Shown here: piece by piece, positions 24,374 through 36,300 of the stretch
How the letters are laid out: the number at the start of each line of letters is the position of its first letter
Position numbering within the stretch: position 1 is the first letter of the stretch
Assembly: GCA_950295325.1 (NCBI GenBank)
Contig: OX485803.1
Span: forward strand, 42,177,554-42,241,553
DNA from: Polytrichum commune
Lineage: Eukaryota; Streptophyta; Polytrichopsida; Polytrichales; Polytrichaceae
Reading direction: 5' to 3'
Length of the DNA stretch: 64,000 nucleotides
The notes under the pieces: generated by a model
Database searches by the model: none
Seen by the model: the letters and a program-made list of their open reading frames with translations, nothing else
Told to the model about the DNA's origin: nothing
Position numbers and translations under genes: made by a program

Positions 24374-27300
24374 ATGCGGGCGGGGAATGCAGCCAAGCTG
24401 ATCGTGGATGCTCTCCTGCAGCGATTCCTGCCTCTTGCGCGTCGCAGGATTGACACAGCTCAGGCACAGGTGCGGATTGCTTTTTCTTTCAGTTTGCTTC
24501 CTTGCTTGCGTTTGTGAGGGCGAGGTTTAGAGCTTGGTTGGACGGTATCAGTGGTTCTCGTGAGTTTGCATTGCGGCCGGGATTTGTTGGAGGTCGATAT
24601 TCCGCAGCGAAGAAGGCAGGGGACAGGGCCGAGTTGTGATAATGATGAATTGGCTTGTTTTTAGCTCAATCAAGGGGGGATTTATAGGGTATGGGGAGAG
24701 GAGCTCAGGTAGGTGGGTAGAGGGAGAGCGAGTGATGATCGTATTGATGTGTTTGGTAATCCAGGATGGGCAGTATCTGCGTGCCTCCGATCCTTCGTAT
24801 GAGCAAGTGCTGGACTCTTTGGCCATGGTGGCTCATCACACTCCGGTGCCCCTGCTAGAAGCACTCCTCAAATGGAGGGAGAGGTACTGGATTTGAGCTT
24901 TTGTGTTACTTGTTTCCTCCCAATGCTGATGAATTCAGAAGTGGAGCGAGTGTGCTTGCCTATTTAGGGTTGAATTTTCGTAGAAGGTGGATGGACCTCA
25001 TGTGGCTACTTTTTCTGTTTGCTAGCTTATACCACTCAGATTCGCGAGGTTGGAGTTCAAATTTCTTTGTGCCCGCAAATGTATCTGAAGAAGCCTGGAT
25101 CAATCCCAGAAAGTTTGGAGCTAATTCGAAGTGTTATGAATTATCAAAGTCCACTGAGAGTGAGCCATAAGAAGGCCACATAGGTCCCCCCCCGATTGTG
25201 TTGGCTATTGAGCCTGGAATGGCTAGCAAATTTTGGGCACGTAGTCCAATCGCTCTTGAACACATGTCTTTCTGGTATCTGTTCTGACATCTGCACCTAA
25301 CCACCCACCACTCAAATATAGATGCCCGATTTAAGATAAGTAACCAAATTAGGCTCGCAAAACGTATCCATTTGAATGGCATCTGTCAATTGCACACACG
25401 GGCAACCCTACGCATTGCCTCTGCAGTCTTGTTTCTCTGCTAGTTTTTCAAGGTATCCTTTTGAGGCTTTCCATGATGTGTTTGCAAGGATGTTGGCCTA
25501 GTCTTTTCTGTGTCAATTCAGTTTGTTCACGTGCTAAAGTTTTCTTGCCAACGTAAGACAAGAGGTGGATGTGGCTTTGTGAGGTGGCAAAACGACCCTG
25601 ACCAGATGGATGTGCAAATGCAAACTGCAGTGAAGCACCTGCAGTGAAGGGAGCACCTGATGCATCGACCTTCCAGAGAAAGGTTAGTTATCTGAAGTGT
25701 GTAATTTATTGAATAGTAGAACCTTGTATCTGTCGCTAGTTTCAGGTTGTTTTGTCGGTGGAAAGTTATCAGAGTCTGCGAGTCTGAGAATTTGATTAGA
25801 TAGAGTTGATTCAGGTCCATGACGTCCTTCTAATCTACTTAAATGTGGAACTTGGGATAGTAGATTATTGGTTGAATCGAATTTTAATAATCCCATGTCT
25901 GTGACCGACACTCTATGACTGTCATGCAAAGGTCATGCTGATTGCGGCTTCTTTTTTGATCTCAAATTTTGTGAAAACAGCTGGCTGTGGAGTGTATTTT
26001 TTGCTCAGCCTGCATTCGTATTGTGGAGTGCTGCCCAAAAGAAGGTCTTACAGGTGTGGCCTTGCCTTGTCAGGAGGACTTTGTTGCTACTAGTATGTTT
26101 CTGCTTTATAACTACAGCCTGTGGTTTGTGCCTGTTGTTAGTAATCCTTGACAATTCACAAGTTGATGTTGTGTACATCTTTTCTGCAGAACCATTATGG
26201 ACAGGACTTGAGGGTTTCGTATTTGACTGGCTCATCAATGCAGACAGGTAGCATTTTTGTTTTCATACTGTGATCATTATCCTTCCTTTGTTGATCAAGT
26301 TTATGGAAGTAGAGACATACGTTTCTGTCCACTCTCCATGTTTCTGATCTTTATGAACTTGATCAAAGTTGACATCACGTGGTGTTTACCAAGAGAGTTA
26401 TAGGAGTTCTAGTTGGAATATTTGCCTATGTTTTTGCACAATAGCATTTTTGTTTATAGGTCTGGAATAACAAAAGGTGAATTGCAAATAACAGAAGTTT
26501 GTGCTTTTGGGTTGGGACAGACTTGTGAGCCACACAGAATATCCATCTTTGGTTGACCTTCGAGGTCTTCTTTTAGATCTTGTCGCACAGCTGCTGGGTG
26601 CTCTTTCTAGAATACGGTATGCCTCTCCTATGTAGGCATGATTTTCTTCTTTCTTCCTGTATGGTGTACTATAGAAATAACCCAGGAGGAAATTGTATTC
26701 TAAGTAACAGATACAATACTCCCATCAACTGTAACTGGTTGTCATCTCATTTATATATTTATATGGGTTACACAAAAGCAGTGGATCCTCTTTTTGAAAA
26801 TTCTTTATGTTTGTGCAGATTCTTGAGTATTACAGAACGATATTTCACTGAATTGAACTCTCGACGTGTTGAAGCACGCACTGAGTCACTCAACATTATT
26901 CATGGCATGCGCTACCTTAAACTCGAGGTCTGTTCTAGTCTTTCTTTACATAGACTTTCAGTTTAAATATTACCTAGGTTTAGAGTCAAGTTTTCTTGGA
27001 CATATTGTGAAATGAGTCCAGGAGTAGAGATCCTGCTTTGTCACCTGCATTAGTACTTGTACCATATCCACTAGTTTAAAATCAGAGCTTTTCAAACTTT
27101 CTATGCAAAGAGAAGTAGATGGGGTAGTCCACATCTTTATTGTCAATGGCAAACCAGGTCTTCATTCTAAGGGTCGGCTCCAAAGCACTGGCATTCTTGA
27201 ATGTACAATGACCTTATTAGTATTGTTTTTTGAAGCAGAATTACTTGAATATCATAATCAACATGAGAATGAAACTGAAGATTTAAAGTCTTAGCTCAAT

Positions 27301-30300
27301 GAACTATATAAATAAAATCCTGCAATTGTTGGCTGAGGTCATCAAAAAGATCTTATTGGATTGGCGTTTTGTTTTTCCTGTTTTGGATGAGTGTGATGTA
27401 GAATTGAGTAGTATTGGAACAGTAGTATACAAAGTATGTGTTTGTAACATTGTGATGAAAATGACAACATGAGTGATAAAATCTGATGGATTAGTGGATT
27501 TTCTTCTGACTTTGCTGAATCCTGATTTGAAAGGCCCAATGTCCTCTGGATAGTTTTCATTTTTCGGATCTGTCAACTCAATCAGATGATTTGGATAATT
27601 TCAGTGTGCTGCTGCTTTGAAACCAACGTGGTTTTCCGTTTTTGGGAGACTGCTATGGGTCATAGGCAGTTAAGGATACTCGATGATTGATTTTTATAGT
27701 CTTTGTGAACAGGTGTCAACTTCAGCTGGGCTGAATGCTTCAACGACTTTCATAGCCAAAGCAAATCCACTTGATGGAACCCCTGCCAAGAAAAAGACTG
27801 AACTACACCATGCCCTTTGCAACATGTTATCGAGCATACTTGCCCCCTTGGCAGAATGCAGTAAAGGGGCTTGGCCTCCAAATGGAGGTGATCATGCCTT
27901 GGCCCTTTGGTACGATGCAGTATATCGACTACGGTCCCAGCTGACACAGTGGATGGAAAAGCAAAGCAAGCATGTCATTGTGAGTGTATCTGTTCTCAAT
28001 ATGTAAACCCTGTCTCTAGTACTTTGTATACAGTAAAGTGATTGGCGCTTGGTGCTTTGGCTTTTAATGTGTTCTTTGTGACATTGTGCCACATGGCAGT
28101 CTGACATTGCTTGAAATCACTAAAATCCCATGTGGAAATTATAGTTTGGCATCAAAAAATATGAACCAGGAAGCACCTATTGTTTATCCCTGCAACTGTT
28201 GGTAAAGGTTCTGAGGTACTTTTGTGATTGTCTGGTGCAGGTTGGTTATCCTTTGGTGACCTTGCTTCTTTGCCTTGGGGATCCAAAAACATTCAAAGAG
28301 TCGTTTGGTGCCCATCTTGACCTTCTTTACAAACTGCTCAAAGTAAGCATGTACTAACTTGTTTCAAGTGGCTGGCAATGTCTGGTTGCACTTGTTCAGC
28401 TAATACTCCTCTGTGAAGTAGTGCATGTAGTAAGATGGACTTATCATTGTCCTTAGACTTCTTGGGCTGCTCCAGAATGTTTCAAAACAGTTTTGTGTTT
28501 TGTTTTATGTATATGCCCATGCAGTTCCTATGTCTGTTTGGTTTTAAGATGAAGTTGTTGTAACTGTTAGTCTGGAGGGACAGGCACTGCTTACAAATTA
28601 ATCAATCTTTGACTTTGGTTTGTGGCCATTTGTCAGGACAAAATTCATCGATCTATGGCATTAGACTGCCTGCATAGAGTTCTGCGGTTCTATCTTAATG
28701 CATATGCAAATAACCAGCCCAAAAACCGTGTCTGGGTGTACCTTCATAGCATAACACAACAGCTCTTGGCCAGTTTGAAGAAAGGTTCCCTTACGCAGGA
28801 TGTCCAGCATGATAAGCTTGTGGACTTTTGTGTAACCATTGCTGAAAGCAATCTTGATTTCTCCATGAATCACATGATTTTGGAGCTCCTACGCACAGAG
28901 AATTTAAGTGAGGCCAAAGTTATTGGTTTGAGGGCTTTACTAGCAGTGGTATCCAGCCCGTCACACCATCGATATGGATCGGATACTTTTGGAGTGGAGG
29001 ACTTACATTCTTCTGCCACATCATCTCTTCGAGGATCACCTACATCATGGTCTCCTGGCTCGGCATCCTTGCCTTCTCAAGCTCGTCACTTGAGCTCGGG
29101 CTCTCTTGGTGGTGAAATTTCGTTAGAAGGGCACAACATAGGTCCATATATTCCGAAGGTCCGTGCAGCTTTGGGGTCCATCATCAAGGCGTGCCATGCA
29201 GCATATGGAAATTCTTTGCTCACTTCAAATAAAATTACAATCGGTGAGTTACTTTGAATGGTTGCACTGCTGCATTTATAAGAGTTACAAAAATATGGGT
29301 ACTGATTGCTGTTGAATAATATGGGTAGTGTCAGATTATTTAGATGGATTATACAAAATTGTGGTTCTGCTTATAAATTAGAGCTGATGGTGGGATTTTT
29401 TTTGATAGGTTCAAAAAGTTAGGGTTTATGTTCAAGCAATTAGAATTTGGCTGCCCCTGCAGTAGACTATTTACTACTGAGTTGCTTTAAATATACTAAG
29501 TGTGGCATGATGGATATCTATTTAACAGCAGAACTACATTTTATTTTGATTTCCCTTGCCTGGTAATATTGCACACACCATGAAATCTGAGGGTTAAGGT
29601 GGTATATATATTTTCAATGATTTTGCAGAGCCTGCAACAAAAGAAAAGTCACAGGGTTGGCTTGTTTTTCGGTGGGCTCTCAAGTGTGTCCCACATCTTA
29701 TTCCAGAGCAGTGGCAAGCTGAGAAGCTGACAGAGATAATTCCAGTGTATGCAATAAGCATAGAGCCAGGTGTTCGGGAAGAAGCAGTTCAAGTTCTTTA
29801 CAGAACAGTTCGTGATCTGCCTCAAAGTCGTTTTGCTGTGATGCGGGGAATGGCAAACTTCATTTTGAGAATTCCAGATGACTTTCCTCTACTTATTCAT
29901 ACATCACTTGGCCGGCTGGTGCAGTTGCTGCATGCGTGGCGTGCATGTCTTGCTGAGGAGGCCTCCTCTAATGTTGATCAAAGTAAGGGCAATGGCAAAC
30001 CAGGAGAGGGTTCTAAAGGACGGTCTACATCTTCAACAACGTTGGGCCTTGTTGATGGAGAACGGAGCAATTTTGATCCTTCGGGCATGGATGCAGTTGG
30101 TCTTATCTTCCTGTGCTCCGTAGATGTACAGATACGGCGCACAGCATTGGAACTTTTGCGTTGTGTGCGTGCTTTGCAGAATGATATTAATCGGTATGCT
30201 ATGAAGGATACAACAGCGAATCCTCCTTCTTTTGTCATCGATGTCTTTGAAGAAACTGGGGTAAGCTACTGATTGTTGTCTCCTAAATATTGGGGAAATC

Positions 30301-33300
30301 ATGGAGAGTCCTCCATCTTTCACGTTGGTATTCAAGTGATTAGAGCCGGTCCACTCGGGGTCTCAAGTCCTAATTCCAAAGTCACTTGAGGTCAATCCGT
30401 GCAATCTTAGCTGTTGAGAGCATGGACGTTGGGACTTACCACTCCACACGAGGTCCCAAGTCCGAAGTCCCAAGTATGACACGGATGCCTACATGGCAAC
30501 ACTTTTTGGAGGTGAGGCTTGGGACTTATGTTGAGAAATGGGTCGAGCAAATAGCTTGACCCAGCTCTTAACACAAGTCCCGTGAAGATTTTTGCATAAA
30601 ATAATCAAGATCCGACCTTAATGATAATGAACCATATTTTAATGGTTTCTTGAGGCTCAAAAGTTGGGACTTTGCCTCCATGGTGGGATTTGCTAACATG
30701 AGTTGGACTTGGGACTTGGGACCCATGTGAACTGGCCCTTAGAAGGTAGCTCTATAAGGCCTTCTTTACATTTAAGTTGAGAGCTTAAACTGGCAATTTT
30801 TGGGAGTTTGATACTTGGAGTTGACAAGATTTCATCCAAACCTCAAACTATTGATAGCTTGATTGATCTTCAAGCTCTCAATAAATTGAGCAAGTGGAAA
30901 ATGATCATGCTGAAAGTGAGATATCAAGAGGAAAATGATACAAAACAAAGAGGCATTCATTACGAGCGAGGGAATGCTTGAAAGGCCATTGGCTTGGGGC
31001 CCACAAATTGAGAATTCAAGGTATCGAGATTCCTGAGCTACTTCCCCAAGGTAGCTTAGGATTGTGACTGAGAGCTTGTTGTAGTTGTTCCACATGGAAT
31101 CCATCAAGGCGTCATCTAAGCATTGTCAGCCACATAAAATCTTTAAGCTCTCAAGTTGAGGGCTCAGGGTGTAAAGTGGATTTAAGTGATCTAGCACGAG
31201 TAAGAGGCTCCCTACCAGGGAGGAAATTACTTTCTTTGAGCTCTCAACTCCAGCTCTAGTGTAGAAGGGGCCTAAGTTCTATGGCTTACCTTTGCTTAAG
31301 ATAAGAATTTGAAGCTCTTACTGTGTTGGAACTACAAGATTAAGTATTTTACCTACAAACTGATCTGATCTGCTTTATTTGTGCTGTAAATGCTTTGGAT
31401 TTGACAAAAATGTGCACATCCCAGGAAGACATTGTTCAACGCTGCTATTGGGACACAGGGCGATGGTATGATCTTCGACGGGAGTGGGATGTAGTTCCTC
31501 TCGATATCAGCCTCCAATCTGTTCTAGATAGTTCTGACAAAGGCCGATGGGCGCGCTGTTTGAGTGAATTAGTCACCTATGTTGGGGAGTTGTGTCCCAA
31601 TGCAATACAGGGTGCCAGGTACTTCCAATTATCCTCTGGTCTAAGTGCTTTAGCAGTTCTCTTTATTTGCACAAATCATTAGAATTATCCTCTAACTCAA
31701 CATGACTTTGGGTTGGGAGTTGGTATTCAGTGCATGCTTGGAGGTAGTGTGGAGGTTTAAACAGAGAATATTCTATATCCGTTCATTGAGAAGCAAATTC
31801 ATTGTGGCATGCCAAGAGGCGCTGAAATGTATTTGGACCTCAATAAACGGAATAGGTTGCTCTCACTCAAATTCAAACACTACCTCTGAGCATGCACCAC
31901 AAGTGGAAAGAAATTATTGATGTTTTTAGCAAAACAACCAAGAGAAAATCAAAGGGGATCAACTCTCGATGAAAACTCCTGTTGAGTTAAAAACTAACTT
32001 TCATCTGCGTAGTAGTACATGGTTAGCATATGATAGCTTTTATTGCCAGTTTTTTATGGCATTCACTTGTCTTGTCGTTTTGTGCTTGTAAACACTCATA
32101 TGAGGATTGGACCCTGGCAGAATGGAAGTCATAACGAGATTAACACACCTTACACCTGTGGACCTGGGTGGCAAATCTGCCCAGTCGCATGAGGGTGATA
32201 GCAAGCTTGACCAATGGCACTTGTACTCCATGTTTGCCTGCGCTTGTCCCCCAGAGGATTGCAGTGATGGCGGAATCCGTTCTGTTAAAGATCTATTTAG
32301 GCTTGTGTTTCCTTACCTCAAGTCTGGGAATGATGGCCAGATTGTGAGTTCTCTCCTTCCTGATTTCTCTGCTGTTGAATAACCTGTGTCTATTTCTCTT
32401 GCTTTCTACAGTTTGCACTTTGAAACTTTAGATTGCATCTCTTATCATTTCCTTGTATTGGAGGCAGTATGCTGCAACACTTGCTTTGGGACATTCTACA
32501 TTGGAGCTTTGTGAGCTTATGTTGAGTGAACTCTCCTCATTCCTTGAGGAGGTCACGTCAGAAATGGAGAGTCGACCCAAGTGGAAGGTAAACGATTCAG
32601 CTGTGAAAAGTTTTGTGCAGCTTTACACAAGCATAAGTCACTTTGTAGTGTACACTTCTCTTTGTTGGGCTTTACATTTTTTGGAATATTGGTTAGGTGT
32701 ATGAACTTGCAGAGCCTGTTTGTGAACAGATGGTGTGACTTAATCAGTGTAACCGTGCAGAGTCAGAAGTTGCGCCGCGAGGATGTTAAGGTCCATGTAG
32801 CTGATGTTTATCGCATGGTAGCGGAGAATGTGTGGCCTGGAATACTCACTCGCAGGCCTGTGCTACGCATGCACTTTTTGCGGTTTATTGAGGATACTGT
32901 CCGCCAAGTGTCAACAGGACCCTTTGAAAACTTCCAGGACATTCAACCTTTGCGATATGCTCTGGCATGTGTGTTGAGATCTCTTGCTGTTGACATGGTG
33001 AAGGCTCAGTGTGAGAGGTGCTGTATTTCATTCAAATACTTTGTGTTTATGGTTGTGTCTTAACTGTGTGGGTGGTGGAGAACTTCAAGGTTGATAGAAA
33101 GCACCTAGTTTTCAATAGGATATGTCGATAGTCATTATGTGATCTTTGTTAATCTTTTGTTGTAAACAAGTTAGCTACCAGTCATCATGTTCTGCTATGT
33201 ATACAGAATGGAATATAGTCCATTACACTGCATTCTATTTATTCCTGCATGGGTGTTTCAACATTTGCAGGTTTGATCCTCGCAGCCGCAAAAGGTTATT

Positions 33301-36300
33301 TGATCTTCTGTCTTCATGGTGTGAGGACACAACTAGTGCTTGGGGTCAGGATGGCGGAAGTGAGTATCGGCGGGAAGTAGAGCGTTACAAAGCTGCTCAA
33401 AATGTTCGTGTAAAGGATTCTATGGACAGAATCACAATTGAAAAGGAGATTAATGAACGAGTTGAGGCCATTCAATGGGTGGCAATGAATGCAATGGCAG
33501 CACTTCTATATGGACCGTGCTTTGATGATAGTGCTCGTAAGATGAGTGGACGCATTGTAGCTTGGATCAACGGTCTCTTCCTGGAACCTGCGGGAAGGGT
33601 TCCAGTTGGTTTTTCACCAGCTGATGGGCGTACAATATCACCTCATTCCAAGTTTGGAATAACTGGTATTCTGGAAGGGTTAAGGGGTGGAACTGGTCGA
33701 GACCGGCATCGTGGAAGCCCATCACGTGTTCTCTTAGCAAAGACTGCCCTAATGAACCTACTTCAAAGCAATTTGGATTTGTTTCCAGCATTCATTGATC
33801 AGGTATATATGACAGTTCCTCTTTTTGTTGGATGAATCCTCTTGTTCTTTTTTAAATATATCTGGAAAGGATAGGGGCCTTCCTTCGAATCCAGTTGTGT
33901 ACTTTTCTTTTGAAGAGTCTATGCGTTCTTTACATTGTTATATTGGCCCTTTCAAAAAAGTAGCAGTCAAAGGAAGTTTTCAGGAACACCCATGATTCAA
34001 GATGTTATTGGTCTCCAACGAAGTTCTGGAATTGCAACAGTTTTTTGAGCCAAGATTGATCTGATCATGCGACTTGAAGGTTCTAGTAGTATGAGGATAT
34101 GTATCAATAAACATATATCATTGTTGCCAAAATATGTGGTTTGTAACCTATCGTCCAGGCCAAATTCACATTCCTGATACTCTTCCAATATAAGGCAATT
34201 AAAGTTTTTAGAATTAATGTATTGAGGGCACACTAGAACTGTGTCTGTACCCCATTGCTGTAAGCAACATTCAGGGTTTCTTTGTTTTCTTCATCATTTA
34301 GTATATTCTATTCATGACTTGTTCATTATTGGGTGCAGTGCTACTCATCAGACCCATCTATTGCAGATGGGTATTTCACTGTCCTGGCTGAAGTGTACAT
34401 GCGGCAAGAAGTCTCCAAATGTGATATACAACGGCTTCTTAGTCTGATCTTGTATAAGGTCGTCGATCAGTCACGTCAGATAAGGGATGATGCTCTGCAA
34501 ATGCTGGAAACATTGTCAATTCGTGCATGGGCAGAGGAGGGAGAGGGCGCGGGACGATACAGGGCTGCTGTTGTGGGAAGCCTTCCTGATTCGTATCAGC
34601 AATTTCAGTATCAGTTGTCAGCCAAACTTGCCAAGGAGCACCCAGAGCTAAGTGAGCTTCTGTGTGAAGAAATAATGCAGAGGCAGTTGGATGCAGTGGA
34701 CATAATTGCGCAGCATCAGGTCCTCACATGTATGGCGCCTTGGATTGAAAATCTGAATTTTGGTCTCCTATGGGATTCTGGTTGGAGTGAGCGCCTTTTA
34801 AAGAGTCTGTACTATGTGACCTGGCGACATGGTGACCAGTTTCCAGACGAAATTGAAAAGTTGTGGAGCACTGTGGCGATAAAGTGGCGTAATATCGTTC
34901 CAGTTCTTAATTTCCTCATCACAAAGGGAATCGAAGATTGCGACTCAAATGCGTCAGGTGAAATTAGTGGTGCATTTGCAACTTACTTCTCGGTTGCGAA
35001 ACGAATTAGTCTATACCTTGCCCGTATTTCTCCACAGCAAACAATTGATCATCTGGTATATGAATTGGCCCAGTGCATGCTCGAGGATCCGCCTGAGCAA
35101 ATTAAAAGACCGGATCCTTCATTGGAGAGTGAGGTGGCCATGCCTGTTTTAGAATTCTCACAAGGTCCACTTACGTCACAAGGTGGAGATCCCTTGGCCC
35201 ATTTCTCTGCTCTTGGGGTCCGAAGCTCAGTTGATGGGACTGTCAGGAATGTAAGTGGCAACTTAAGCTGGAGAACTGCCACTGGGCGTAGCATGTCTGG
35301 ACCATTAAACCAGATGGCAGATCCTCTGCACAATGCGCACGCAGGACGATCTGGTCAATTATTTACAGGGTCAGGGCCATTAATGAGCCTCTCAGGCCCT
35401 CTAATGGGTGTTCGAACCTCCACAGGCAGCCTTAAGAGTCGTCATCTTTCTCGGGATAGTGGTGACTACTTTTTGGATACTCCCAATTCTGTTGAGGATA
35501 TTCGATCGAATGTGCCAACAGCAGCGGCGGGCGATTTGCAGTCAGCCTTACAAGTGCACCACCACTGGCTCTCCCGTGCAGATATTGCGCTCATTCTACT
35601 TGCAGAAATCGCATATGAAAATGACGAAGATTTTCGAGGCCACCTTCCTCTACTTTTCCATGTAACTTTTGTGTCGATGGACAGCTCGGAGGACATTGTC
35701 CTTGAGCACTGTCAGCAGTTGCTGGTGAATCTTCTTTACTCGCTTGCAGGTCGCCACTTGGAACTCTATGATGCTGGGGACCATGGGGACAGTGAATATA
35801 AACAGCAAGTAGTTAGTCTTATCAAATATGTCCAATCAAAGAAAAGCAGCATGATGTGGGAGAACGAAGACATGAGCCTTACTCGCACAGAGCTTCCAAG
35901 TGCGGCTTTGTTGTCGGCGTTGGTGTTGAGTGTGGTGGATGCCATCTTTTTCCAGGTTCAGAGCACTCTATTCATTCCTTAAAGAGAGTAACTTCATTTC
36001 TACTTAGAGAGGATAGGTTGTTCCTGGCCAGTAGAGATATCCTTCAATGCAATGGGACTTTTCGGTGGGAGTTGGTCCCCTATGATTTTTCATTGGGTGT
36101 TCTGCATAGAAATCAGTAATTTTTTTCCACTGTGGTGCACGGTAAGAGGCAGAGTTTCAATTTGAATGAAGGCCACCCTGTTTCAGTGCATTCAAGGCCA
36201 AACTCGTATGACTACCTCTTGGCATGCCAAAATGAGGTTGCTACTCAATGAACTGATATAGAATGTTCTTCATTTAATCCTCCAAACTACCTCCAAGCAT

